Assembly: GCF_001465795.2 (NCBI RefSeq)
Contig: NZ_CP013659.2
Location: forward strand, 558,001-622,000
Reading direction: 5' to 3'
DNA length: 64,000 nucleotides
Source: Planococcus rifietoensis
GTDB lineage: Bacteria; Bacillota; Bacilli; Bacillales_A; Planococcaceae
In this document: piece after piece, positions 50,323 through 58,292 of the stretch
Numbering within the stretch: the stretch's first letter is position 1
Layout of the letters: the number at the start of each line of letters is the position of its first letter
The notes under the pieces: model-generated
The model's input: the letters and a program-made list of their open reading frames with translations, nothing else
What the model was told of the DNA's origin: nothing
The model's database searches: none
Made by a program: the position numbers and the translations under genes

Positions 50323-51315
50323 TTAGTTCAAAAACTGCGTATCGGTCAATTCGCTGAAGTCGGGTTTTTCTTTCAGGAATTTCAAGTCGAATGATGAATC
50401 GCCAAAGGCTTGGATTTCTTCGCCATCGATGTCCGTGCTGAAGAACATATTGTCCCAAGCGCCATCGATAACGGATTTTTCAAGTTCCTGGCCAGTGATG
50501 TCATCAATGGTGGAGATGACAATTTCCTTGGATTCCTCAGGATTTTCTTCAATATAAGCGGTAGCTTCTTCGTGCGCATCGACAATGGCCTGGACGGTTT
50601 CAGGATCAGACTCGATCAATTCGCTGGAAGTGACGAGGACAGATGCTGGAAGTGAAGTGCCGAAGGAAATCTCATCCGGTTCGATGATCACTTTGGCGCC
50701 GGTGTTTTGAGCGAGAACAGATGCCCAAGGTTCCGGGGCGACGGCGACATCGATTTTGCCCGTTTCGAACATGGCTTCATATTGTGCCGGCTTGCCGGTT
50801 TGGTGGATCATTTCGCCGCCGATGCGGTTGGATGTGATGTCGTTTTCTTTCATATACGTTTCGAACTGGACATCATGTGTGCAGCCGACGCGGGGAGTGA
50901 TGAATGTGCTGCCGGGGATGTCTTCGATAGATTCGATGCCGCTGCCATCACGTGCCATGACGACGGTTCCGCCGCTCGCGCCGCCAGCGATCATGCGTAC
51001 ATCCGCGCCGTTCGTGTAGTTGTTCATTGCAGGCCCGGGACCAACTAGCCCGCCGTCGATGTCGCCAGTTTTCAGCGCCGTCATGAAGTCAGAGCCATCA
51101 GCGAATGTCACGTATTCGACATTCGTGCCTTCTGGCAAATTGTTTTCATAAAACTGCTGGTCTTTGGCGACCATTGCTGTTGCGTGGTCGAGGTTCGGGA
51201 AATAGCCGAGTACGATGGTGTCTTCGGAATCGCCTGTGGCAGCGCCAGATGCTCCGCAAGCTGACAGGATCCCCGCAGCCGCGAGTGAAGTTAAAATAAG
51301 TCCGGATCTTTTCAT
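50323..51315 (-). CDS. SsuA/TauA-like ABC transporter substrate-binding lipoprotein
   Basis: A 330-residue periplasmic-type binding protein anchored by lipobox LSAC (Cys20). It has the NMT1/SsuA-type fold, with VLGYFPNLDHATAMVAKDQQF and the GLVGPGPAMN and VAPEPWAS segments seen in sulfonate, taurine and nitrate binding proteins. It is third in an ATPase-permease-binding protein operon. Neighbouring cysteine synthase supports a sulfonate or taurine ligand; no monooxygenase is present to confirm it. Confidence 0.9.
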   Translation of the reverse strand: MKRSGLILTSLAAAGILSACGASGAATGDSEDTIVLGYFPNLDHATAMVAKDQQFYENNLPEGTNVEYVTFADGSDFMTALKTGDIDGGLVGPGPAMNNYTNGADVRMIAGGASGGTVVMARDGSGIESIEDIPGSTFITPRVGCTHDVQFETYMKENDITSNRIGGEMIHQTGKPAQYEAMFETGKIDVAVAPEPWASVLAQNTGAKVIIEPDEISFGTSLPASVLVTSSELIESDPETVQAIVDAHEEATAYIEENPEESKEIVISTIDDITGQELEKSVIDGAWDNMFFSTDIDGEEIQAFGDSSFDLKFLKEKPDFSELTDTQFLN

Positions 51316-51346
51316 AAAATGATTCCTCCTCTAATGGTTTCAGGTT

Positions 51347-52102
51347 TTAGGATTCAAGTCCCCAGCGTTTCAGGACATTCTTTTCGATGCGTTGGAAAAT
51401 CAATTGGTCGACGACTGCACCGACGACACCGATGATGATCATGACGCCGATGACCAGCGCCATATTGCCGAAGTCGGAAGCGTAGCGCAATGTATAGCCA
51501 AGCCCTGGCCCGGCACTAAGCAGTTCGCCGGCCATCAACGCACGCCAGGCAAATGCCCAGGCGAGGCGGGCGCCGGTTACGAGATAAGGGATGGAAGCCG
51601 GGATGATGACTTTCCAGAACAAGTCGATGCCGTTCGACCCCATTGTGCGTGCTGCTTTTATGTAGAGTGGATTGACGTTTTTAATGCCCGTCCGTACGTT
51701 GAGTGTCATGACGAATGTGCCGCCTAAAATGACAACGAAGATGATGGCACCTTCGCCGAGGCCGAACCACATCATTGCAAGCGGCAGCCAGATGATGCTC
51801 GGTACGCTTTGTAAGGCGAGCACCATCGAGCCGATTGTGTCATCGGCCGTTTTCGAGCGTGCCAGCAAAATGCCGAGCGCTGTGCCGATCAACAAGGAAA
51901 CAGCGAGCCCGATCAACAGCCGGCGGAAACTCGCGACCAAATCATAGACCAAGGTCAGGTCAGCAAATCCTGCGACCAATGCATCCCATACGCTAAACGG
52001 GGAAGGGAGGATTGTTTCATGCCATAATTCGAAATGGGAACCGAGGCCCCAGAATAGGATAAGTCCAGTGAAAAACAAGAGGCGCTTAACTGCGGGCTTC
52101 AT
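51347..52102 (-). CDS. SsuC/TauC-like ABC transporter permease
   Basis: A 251-residue permease with six helices and the cytoplasmic EAA-type loop (MGSNGIDLFWKVIIPASIPY near residues 150-175), typical of sulfonate/nitrate/taurine importers. ATG at 52102 has GAGGAG seven bases upstream, inside the ATPase gene, giving a 17-base overlap and coupled translation. Confidence 0.92.
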   Translation of the reverse strand: MKPAVKRLLFFTGLILFWGLGSHFELWHETILPSPFSVWDALVAGFADLTLVYDLVASFRRLLIGLAVSLLIGTALGILLARSKTADDTIGSMVLALQSVPSIIWLPLAMMWFGLGEGAIIFVVILGGTFVMTLNVRTGIKNVNPLYIKAARTMGSNGIDLFWKVIIPASIPYLVTGARLAWAFAWRALMAGELLSAGPGLGYTLRYASDFGNMALVIGVMIIIGVVGAVVDQLIFQRIEKNVLKRWGLES

Positions 52103-52874
52103 AGGCAAGCTCCTCGTTTATGACTTTGTCGATTTCGCCTTTTAACAGCCCCATGATGCGTTCTTCGAGTGCGGCGACTTGTTGTTTGTGTTCGTCCCGG
52201 GGGCGCGGGATATCGACTTCGATGTCGGCGATAACGGTGCCGGGCCGTGTGCCCATGACCACGATGCGATCCGATAGTTTGATCGATTCCTGTATGCTGT
52301 GCGTGACGAAGACGATGGTTTTCTGCGTATCGATCCAGATCTTCTCCAACTGTCCGTGAAGCCGGCTGCGCGTCTGTTCGTCAAGTGCGCCGAACGGTTC
52401 ATCCATTAAGAGAACAGCCGGGTCCATCGCGAGTGAACGTGCGATTGAAACGCGCTGTTGCATGCCGCCCGACAGCTCGTGCGGGTAATGGCCTGCGTAA
52501 TTGCTGAGCTGCACCATCTGCAGGAAATGGCGGGCGCGTTCAATCGCCTGCTTTTTATTCATTTCTTTGCGAAGTGGAAAGACGACATTTTCCGTAACGG
52601 TCATCCATGGAAACAAAGCGGCTTCCTGAAACACCATGCCGCGGTCTTTCCCGGGCTTTTGTACATTTTTTCCGTCGACGACGATGCCGCCCGACGAAGC
52701 GGAAGTCAGGCCGGCGATCATCGATAGTAAAGTCGACTTGCCGCAGCCGGAAGGGCCGAGAATCGAGACGAATTGGCCTTTCGGGATTTCCAGGTTGATA
52801 TCTTCTAATACCGTATTGGCATTATTGTCTTTATCGGTATAGATCTTGTTGATGTGCTGGATTTCAATAAACAA
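52086..52874 (-). CDS. SsuB/TauB-like ABC transporter ATPase
   Basis: A 262-residue ATP-binding subunit with Walker A GPSGCGKST (about residues 40-48), Q-loop in VFQEAAL, signature LSGGMQQR (about 134-141), Walker B VLLMDEPFG and the H-loop THS. It starts with TTG at 52874, with GGTGA upstream. First gene of the importer operon. Confidence 0.93.
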   Translation of the reverse strand: MFIEIQHINKIYTDKDNNANTVLEDINLEIPKGQFVSILGPSGCGKSTLLSMIAGLTSASSGGIVVDGKNVQKPGKDRGMVFQEAALFPWMTVTENVVFPLRKEMNKKQAIERARHFLQMVQLSNYAGHYPHELSGGMQQRVSIARSLAMDPAVLLMDEPFGALDEQTRSRLHGQLEKIWIDTQKTIVFVTHSIQESIKLSDRIVVMGTRPGTVIADIEVDIPRPRDEHKQQVAALEERIMGLLKGEIDKVINEELAYEARS

Positions 52875-52926
52875 AATAGTTCACCGGTTATAAAACCTAC
52901 CTTTCTAATCGGGTATTGTTTAATAA

Positions 52927-52954
52927 AGTATAGTAGTTTTATAGGGATTGTCAA
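52927..52954 (-). promoter_or_regulatory. Sigma-A promoter of the ABC importer operon
   Basis: On the minus strand TTGACA (52954-52949) and TATACT (52932-52927) are 16 bases apart, 53 bases before the ATPase start codon. The rest of the 273-base gap 52875-53147 has no gene. Confidence 0.72.
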
Positions 52955-53109
52955 TAATTCTCGGGAAAAAGTTTTTCTCGTAAACTAGGGCATCTTCATT
53001 CTCCTTTTGAGCTGTATTTATCCACATAGCTTCCGGATCAATAATAGCTGCGGTGCGGCCCCGATTTTTTAATTGTCGACACTGGACAACTCTTAGTGAA
53101 ATCGAACAG

Positions 53110-53142
53110 AAAAAACCCTGCTTTTATTCAAAGCAGGGTTCT
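53110..53142 (-). terminator. Intrinsic terminator of the peroxiredoxin gene
   Basis: AACCCTGCTTT-tattc-AAAGCAGGGTT; the minus-strand U-tract is T6 beyond the stem. Confidence 0.83.
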
Positions 53143-53147
53143 TACGA

Positions 53148-53798
53148 CTATTGTATTTTTTTCAATTCTTCCAAGACTTTGGAAGGTTCAACGCGGTCTT
53201 TATAATCCGCTTTTGTATATTCGTAGGCAACCGTTCCATCGCCAGTAATAATGTAAGTAGCGGAAACTGGAAGCGTCCAATCAGCATCTCCGTTGTACTG
53301 GTCGACATCAAGTTTATTGTCTTTATAAATTTCGATTAGGTATTCCGGCAGCTGGTAGACCAAATTGAATTTGCTGGCGACTTTATTGCCGACATCGCTT
53401 AATACTTTATATTCCAAATCATGCTTTTCCAGTACAGACATGGAATGGTCAGGCGTCTGCGGGCTGATAGCCAATAGTTCGGCTCCAGCGCCATGTATTT
53501 CCCCGATAATCTGTTGGTAAGCCCGGAGCTCCATATTGCAGTAAGGGCACCAATTGCCGCGGTAAAAAGTCAGGATGACAGGTCCTTGCTTCAATTGATC
53601 ATAAAGCTCCACGGATTTTCCTGCAGCGTCGGGCAAGGTGAAGTTCGGGGCTTTGGCACCTTTTTTTAAGCCGTTTCCTTCATCGGACGCTTCGAGTTCG
53701 GTGATGGCGTCCTGCATTTTTTGCTGGATTTCCTCTGGTTTTGATGCTTTGAATTTTTTGATGTATTCATCGAATTCACGTCTCATTTCGGTTGTCAT
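53148..53798 (-). CDS. AhpC/TSA-type peroxiredoxin-like protein
   Basis: A 216-residue thioredoxin-fold peroxidase-like enzyme. After an N-terminal helical extension (about residues 1-45) the redoxin domain has YRGNWCPYCNMEL, with the peroxidatic Cys84 and a CxxC partner Cys87. This CPYC form is unusual for Prx (usually PxxxT/SxxC) and typical of the AhpC/TSA-like DUF953-type group. Probably reduces peroxides in the cytosol. ATG at 53798 has GGAG eight to nine bases upstream. A 12-base palindrome lies right before that site. Confidence 0.88.
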   Translation of the reverse strand: MTTEMRREFDEYIKKFKASKPEEIQQKMQDAITELEASDEGNGLKKGAKAPNFTLPDAAGKSVELYDQLKQGPVILTFYRGNWCPYCNMELRAYQQIIGEIHGAGAELLAISPQTPDHSMSVLEKHDLEYKVLSDVGNKVASKFNLVYQLPEYLIEIYKDNKLDVDQYNGDADWTLPVSATYIITGDGTVAYEYTKADYKDRVEPSKVLEELKKIQ

Positions 53799-53811
53799 GC
53801 CCATCATCTCC

Positions 53812-53823
53812 AGTCTATAGACT
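53812..53823. promoter_or_regulatory. Palindromic operator-like site
   Basis: AGTCTATAGACT, a perfect 12-base palindrome, lies just upstream of the peroxiredoxin ribosome binding site. A regulator binding here would be placed to control that gene. Half-sites AGTCTATA/TATAGACT also occur at 9090-9108. Confidence 0.45.
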
Positions 53824-53880
53824 AATAAAGGTAATTGACTGCCTCACTTTGGAAAGCAGGGAATGGTCTCTTTGATGCGG

Positions 53881-54798
53881 TTATTCAAATAGGTTCATGC
53901 TCAAATAGCGTTCGCCGGTATCCGGGGCGATGCACAATACTTTTTTACCGGATCCGAGCCGTTTGGCGATTTCGATGGCTGCATAAATAGTGGCACCCGC
54001 AGAAGGGCCGACAAAGACGCCTTCTTCCCGGGCAGATCGGCGGAACATCTCGATGGCGTCTTCGTCTTCGATCGCCATGATTTCATCGTAGATCGCCGTA
54101 TTCAATGTATCCGGCACGAATCCTGGGCTGGTGCCGACCAGTTTATGTTTGCCGGGTTTGCCGCCTGACAGCACAGGTGAGCCTTTCGGTTCGACAACTG
54201 TTATATGGAGGTTTGGCAAATGTTCTTTCAAGGTTTCACCGGTTCCGGTGATGGTGCCGCCTGTTCCGGCCGAAGCAACGAAGGCGTCGAGCTGCCCGTC
54301 CATTTGCTCGAGGATTTCAAGCGCCGTCGTGCCGCGGTGGGCATCGGGGTTGGCCGGATTTTCAAATTGCTGCGGGATGAAGCTGCCGGGAATCGTTTCA
54401 CGCAATTCAAGCGCTTTGTGGATTGCACCCGGCATTTTGTCATCACTTGGCGTCAACACGACTTCCGAACCGAAAGCTTTCAGCAAATTGATGCGCTCTT
54501 GAGTGGCATTATCCGGCAGCACGAGGATGGAGCGGTAGCCTTTTGCTGCAGCGACCATCGCGAGGCCGATGCCGGTATTGCCGCTCGTCGGTTCGATGAT
54601 TGTCGAGCCCGCCTTCAAGGCGCCAGACTCTTCAGCTTGCTTGATCATATTATAGGCCGCCCGGTCCTTGACGCTTTTGGTCGGGTTGAACATTTCCAGT
54701 TTTACATAGACGTCCGCTGCGCCTTCAGGGACAATGCGGTTCAATTTAACGACAGGCGTATCGCCGATCAGTTCCGTAATGGATTCAAATGGTTTCAT
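53881..54798 (-). CDS. cysK: Cysteine synthase (O-acetylserine sulfhydrylase)
   Basis: A 305-residue PLP enzyme making cysteine from O-acetylserine and sulfide. The PLP Lys is in FNPTKSVKDRAAYN (Lys44); PTSGNTGIGLA (about 69-79) and GTGGTITGTG (about 173-182) bind the cofactor phosphate and substrate. ATG at 54798 has AAAGGT upstream. Its neighbour on the same strand is the peroxiredoxin; with the SsuABC-like importer it suggests a sulfur-assimilation stretch. Strong match to CysK. Confidence 0.95.
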   Translation of the reverse strand: MKPFESITELIGDTPVVKLNRIVPEGAADVYVKLEMFNPTKSVKDRAAYNMIKQAEESGALKAGSTIIEPTSGNTGIGLAMVAAAKGYRSILVLPDNATQERINLLKAFGSEVVLTPSDDKMPGAIHKALELRETIPGSFIPQQFENPANPDAHRGTTALEILEQMDGQLDAFVASAGTGGTITGTGETLKEHLPNLHITVVEPKGSPVLSGGKPGKHKLVGTSPGFVPDTLNTAIYDEIMAIEDEDAIEMFRRSAREEGVFVGPSAGATIYAAIEIAKRLGSGKKVLCIAPDTGERYLSMNLFE

Positions 54799-55051
54799 CA
54801 ACTAAACAACCTTTCTCTATCGGATATGAAGGATATTATCTACCATTGTAGTACAAAGCGAAAGGCTGTGCCATTCGCTTGTTTCAGGAGCTTATAAACG
54901 CCCTTATACATTATATAGAAGAAAGTTTGCCATCCCTTGCTTGGCTAAATAAGTCGAACGGGGTGAAATCTTCGACAAAATGCCAAAGAGTAGCGTACTA
55001 TTTTGATAACGGGAAATCGTTCGAATCATGCAATGGAAAGTAGGGACAGAC

Positions 55052-55708
55052 GTGAAAAAACAAATAGTGGTAATTGGGCTTGGGCGCTTCGGAAGCAGTG
55101 TCTGCAAAGAACTTTACGGGATGGGGCACGACATCATGGCAATCGATTCCAACCCGGAAACGGTCAGCACAATGTCCGATTATGCGAGCCATACGGCAAC
55201 AGCCGATGCGACGGATGAAGGCAGCCTGAAATCGCTCGGTGTCCGGAACTTCGAATTTGCCATCGTCGCGATCGGCGATGACTTGCAGGCGAGCGTTTTG
55301 TGCACGCTCATGCTGAAAGAACTCGGCGTCCCAAAAGTTTGGGTCAAAGCACGCGACCAACAGCACCAAAAGATCCTCGAGCGCATCGGGGCAGACCGTG
55401 TCATCCAGCCGGAATACGAAATGGGCGTCCGCACGGCGCATCATATCGATTCTGAAAAAGTGGTCGATTACATCAACCTATCGGAGAACTACAGCATCAT
55501 CGAGCTTGCGGCCTCAAAAAAAGTAATCGGCAAAACCCTTGGAGAACTGAATATCCGCAAAGATTACGGTTGCATGATTTTGGCAATCAAGCACGGCGAA
55601 GATGTCAATATCGCGCCGCTGCTCGAAGACCGAGTGGAAGCAGGCGATATTTTAATTGCGATGGGGCATAAAGACGACCTCAAACGCTTTGAAGACAAAG
55701 GGCTGTAA
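55052..55708 (+). CDS. ktrC: KtrC-type K+ channel regulatory subunit
   Basis: A 218-residue Ktr/Trk regulatory protein: RCK_N domain (residues 1-125, NAD(P)/nucleotide-binding GLGRFG at 9-14) and RCK_C domain (about 135-215), the binding site of c-di-AMP in homologues. GTG at 55052 gives the KKxxxVIGLGRFG start shared with KtrC; the ribosome site (GTAGGGACA) is weak. It gates the membrane channel KtrD or KtrB, which is not in the window. Followed 39 bases later by the RNase H-like gene on the same strand. Confidence 0.92.
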   Translation: MKKQIVVIGLGRFGSSVCKELYGMGHDIMAIDSNPETVSTMSDYASHTATADATDEGSLKSLGVRNFEFAIVAIGDDLQASVLCTLMLKELGVPKVWVKARDQQHQKILERIGADRVIQPEYEMGVRTAHHIDSEKVVDYINLSENYSIIELAASKKVIGKTLGELNIRKDYGCMILAIKHGEDVNIAPLLEDRVEAGDILIAMGHKDDLKRFEDKGL

Positions 55709-55747
55709 AGAACGACAGCCTAATCGATGGATAAAGGCGGTGGCTCG

Positions 55748-56413
55748 ATGAAAGTACGGATCGATTGGACGTATAAATCACCGAAAAACAAAGTCGTGCA
55801 ATTTCTCTCAGAAGAGCTTGACGCGAACGAAGCGCTGATGGTGGCGCAGGACTTGGAACGTACAGGTCGCACCAAGCGACTTCAGTTTGCCGACCGGCAT
55901 AACAGCAATTGGAGCGTCAAGGAACTGAAAAATTACGTCAAGGAAGTGGAAACCGAGCCGCATGACGTCATCGCCTATTACGATGGCGGTTTTGACCGCC
56001 ATTCAAAACGGGCGGGTCTTGGCTGTGCGGTTTACTTCAAACAAAACGGCAAGGACTATCGTTTGCGAAAAAATGCGCTCATCAACGAAATCGACTCGAA
56101 TAATGAAGCGGAGTATGCGGCCCTATCGATGGCGGTACAAGAAATCGAATTTCTCGGCGTCCACCATCTTCCTGTCCGCTTGATTGGCGATTCGAGAACA
56201 TTGGTCAATCAAATGAGCGGCGAATGGGCGGTGCCGGAAGAAACGTTGGCGAGGTGGGCTGACCGCATTGACCAGCGATTGGAGAAAATCGGCATCCATC
56301 CCGAATACGAATTCGTCCCGAGAAAAGAAAACGCCGAGGCGGATCGTTTGGCCACACAAGCTTTAGGAGAAATCATGATTGAAAGCCTTATTGATTTAAA
56401 TGCTGATAATTGA
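55748..56413 (+). CDS. RNase H-like domain protein
   Basis: A 221-residue protein: a 75-residue N-terminal region, then an RNase HI-like domain (about 80-215). Acidic residues characteristic of the fold are visible: YYDGG (about residue 82), NEAEYAAL (about 119), IGDSRTLVNQ (about 145) and ENAEADRLATQA (about 197). Such proteins are often annotated as reverse-transcriptase-like or ribonuclease HI, and may act on RNA:DNA hybrids. GGCGGTGG precedes the ATG at 55748. Cotranscribed with ktrC. Confidence 0.88.
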   Translation: MKVRIDWTYKSPKNKVVQFLSEELDANEALMVAQDLERTGRTKRLQFADRHNSNWSVKELKNYVKEVETEPHDVIAYYDGGFDRHSKRAGLGCAVYFKQNGKDYRLRKNALINEIDSNNEAEYAALSMAVQEIEFLGVHHLPVRLIGDSRTLVNQMSGEWAVPEETLARWADRIDQRLEKIGIHPEYEFVPRKENAEADRLATQALGEIMIESLIDLNADN

Positions 56414-56425
56414 ACACATGAACAC

Positions 56426-56461
56426 AAGTTGCCAGGAAGAAGCATTTCTGGCAACTTTTTC
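56426..56461 (+). terminator. Intrinsic terminator
   Basis: AAGTTGCCAG-gaagaagcattt-CTGGCAACTTTTT, ending the ktrC/RNase H-like operon. Confidence 0.87.
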
Positions 56462-56530
56462 AATTCTATGTAAGTTTGTATCACTTTCCATGCCAAATCA
56501 CTCAAATTTATCAGAATAGTGTGATATTTG

Positions 56531-56559
56531 TTGAAATTAAAGTTTCTAGGGTGTATAAA
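56531..56559 (+). promoter_or_regulatory. Sigma-A promoter of the surface-protein/sortase operon
   Basis: TTGAAA (56531-56536), a 17-base spacer, TATAAA (56554-56559), 50 bases before the start codon at 56609. Confidence 0.75.
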
Positions 56560-56608
56560 TGAGGTGTACAAAAGTTATACAAATACTATATGGAAAGAGG
56601 TTGGACAC

Positions 56609-57409
56609 ATGAAGAAGTTATCTGTCTCTCTTGTCGCAATGCTGGTGCTGTTTTCCCTTCTCGCATCCTTAGTCATGGCGGATGAACACGGTGACATGGC
56701 AAAAGTACGGGTGTTGCACGCTTCGCCTGATGCCCCTGCAGTAGATGTATACGTCAATGGTGATTTAACGCTCGAAGAAGTACCATTCAAGACGGATTCA
56801 GGTTATTTGGAAGTCCCGGCTGGTACGCATGATGTAGAAGTCTTCGCTGCAGGTACTGAGTATGCAGCAGGTGAAGGCGTCTTGCAGGCTGACTTGGAAG
56901 TAGAAGCTGGAAAAGCTTATACAGTAGCTGCTGCCAACCTATTGGAATCCATCGAATTTGTAGTAGCTGAAGATTCCATGGAAGTTACTGAAGGCCAAGC
57001 GAAAATCCGCGTCGGCCATTTGTCCCCGGATGCTCCAGCAGTTGATGTTGGGATCATCGGTGGAGATGCATTGTTCAGCGGAGCAGAGTTCCCAGGAATC
57101 ACGGATTACTCAGAAGTAGCTCCTGACACATATGACTTGGAAATCCGTTTGCCGGATGGCACACAAGTATTGCCGCTCGAAGGAACTGAACTAGCTGCAG
57201 ATACTGTCTACTCTGTCTTTGCAGTCAATACAGTCGATTCCCTTGAAGTGATCGCCCTTGTCGATTACGAAGCAGCTGCTTCACCGGATGAAATGCCGAC
57301 AACTGGACTTGGCACACCAGAACAGTCCCAGTCCATGTGGTTGTTGATCGGTGGCGCATTGTTCTTAGTAGCAGCTAGTGGGCTTGTGTGGAGAAAACGA
57401 TTTCAATAA
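56609..57409 (+). CDS. DUF4397 surface protein with MPTTG sorting signal
   Basis: A 266-residue exported protein. A signal peptide (about residues 1-24, ending LVMADE) precedes two DUF4397 repeats (about 31-128 and 131-222), each beginning with a near-identical [IV]RV[LG]H[AL]SPDAPAVDV motif. The C terminus has MPTTG (229-233), a polar gap, a hydrophobic helix (243-261) and a basic tail (WRKRF): a cell-wall sorting signal with M in place of L of LPXTG. AAAGAGG precedes the ATG. It overlaps the start of the sortase gene downstream. Confidence 0.88.
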   Translation: MKKLSVSLVAMLVLFSLLASLVMADEHGDMAKVRVLHASPDAPAVDVYVNGDLTLEEVPFKTDSGYLEVPAGTHDVEVFAAGTEYAAGEGVLQADLEVEAGKAYTVAAANLLESIEFVVAEDSMEVTEGQAKIRVGHLSPDAPAVDVGIIGGDALFSGAEFPGITDYSEVAPDTYDLEIRLPDGTQVLPLEGTELAADTVYSVFAVNTVDSLEVIALVDYEAAASPDEMPTTGLGTPEQSQSMWLLIGGALFLVAASGLVWRKRFQ

Positions 57410-58079
57410 ATTCGCATTGCTCCTCGCTGTCGTATTTCTTGCAGGATGTACGTCTGCCCCGCAAGATGAAGTGAGTATCCGCAGTGCGGAAGTCGGCTTT
57501 TCCGTCAAGGCGGAACCGGCGAGATCAGAACAACCGAAAGAAGTAGAGAAGGCGAAAGCCGCTGAGAAAGAAAAACCGGCGGCCAAGCCGAAGTCGAAGC
57601 AGGCAGCAAACCCGATTAATGAAGTGAACCAGCCAGGCATCGCGCCAGAGACGTTGTCAATCCCGTCCATTGGGCTGAAAGCGGATGTCACGCATCTCGG
57701 CGTGACCGACTCGGGGGAAATGGCGGTGCCGGATAACGGCGAAGAACTAAGCTGGTTTTCGCCGGGCTACCAACCCGGCCAAAGAGGGCGCGCGGTCATC
57801 GCTGGACATGTCGATGATTTGGACGGCCCGGCCGTGTTTTGGGACTTGACGGAACTCGAGCCGGGAGATGAAATTGTTGTAGCCGGCGACGATCGCGAGC
57901 TGCGGTTCAAGGTCCATACGATGGAGTCGGTGCCGCTCGATCTGGCGGATGTCGATTCGGTGTTCGGTTATCATTCATCCCCGGAGCTGGTGTTGATTAC
58001 TTGCTCTGGAACTTATGATTATGACCGGGGCACGAGGGAAGAGCGCTTGATTGTCTACGCTTCGCTTGTACAAGAATAG
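57378..58079 (+). CDS. Class F-like sortase with lipoprotein-type anchor
   Basis: A 233-residue sortase. The N terminus has a hydrophobic stretch ending in LAGC (Cys24), looking like a lipobox, then a Lys/Glu/Ala/Pro linker (about 45-80), then the sortase domain (about 90-230) with His144 (AGHVDD), Cys209 (TCSGTYDY) and Arg217/Arg220. GTG 57378 is the only start keeping the whole anchor; no clear ribosome site is seen, and it overlaps the surface protein gene by 32 bases. The real start may be internal. Probably attaches the neighbouring MPTTG protein to the wall. Confidence 0.85.
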   Translation: MGLCGENDFNKFALLLAVVFLAGCTSAPQDEVSIRSAEVGFSVKAEPARSEQPKEVEKAKAAEKEKPAAKPKSKQAANPINEVNQPGIAPETLSIPSIGLKADVTHLGVTDSGEMAVPDNGEELSWFSPGYQPGQRGRAVIAGHVDDLDGPAVFWDLTELEPGDEIVVAGDDRELRFKVHTMESVPLDLADVDSVFGYHSSPELVLITCSGTYDYDRGTREERLIVYASLVQE

Positions 58080-58080
58080 A

Positions 58081-58109
58081 AAGCGTCTCCTTGGAGGCGC
58101 TTTTTTTTA
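58081..58109 (+). terminator. Intrinsic terminator of the sortase operon
   Basis: AAGCGNCTCC-tt-GGAGGCGCTTTTTTTT. Confidence 0.82.
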
Positions 58110-58129
58110 TGGCTTGGTTTTAGATTTGT

Positions 58130-58175
58130 TCCCGTGGCTTATGCCCACGGAGCTGTGAGGCCGTCACATTTTCGC
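58130..58175 (+). other. Possible IS200/IS605-type end remnant
   Basis: A short palindrome CCGTGG-cttatgc-CCACGG (58132-58150) is followed by GAGCTGTGAGGCCGTCACA. Palindromes with this kind of sequence mark the ends of IS200/IS605 elements. No transposase or TnpB gene is present, so any element would be degraded. The assignment is from resemblance only. Confidence 0.3.
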
Positions 58176-58226
58176 AACAATACTCGAAGCAGCATCCCAC
58201 TTGGAGACTACTTCCGGATAGCTGCA

Positions 58227-58235
58227 TGATATAAT
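58227..58235 (+). promoter_or_regulatory. Extended -10 promoter of the sodium-channel gene
   Basis: TGATATAAT, i.e. TG-N-TATAAT, 57 bases before the channel start. No good -35 is present, consistent with an extended -10 promoter. Confidence 0.55.
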
Positions 58236-58292
58236 TGGATGGAACTTTTTTTGTGGTTACATCAGATTATATAAGGAGTCGTCTATCGCCCT

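Noticed and set aside
54205..54897. 230-residue open frame antisense to cysK
   Set aside because: It mirrors cysK codons; composition is low in normal motifs and it has no ribosome binding site.
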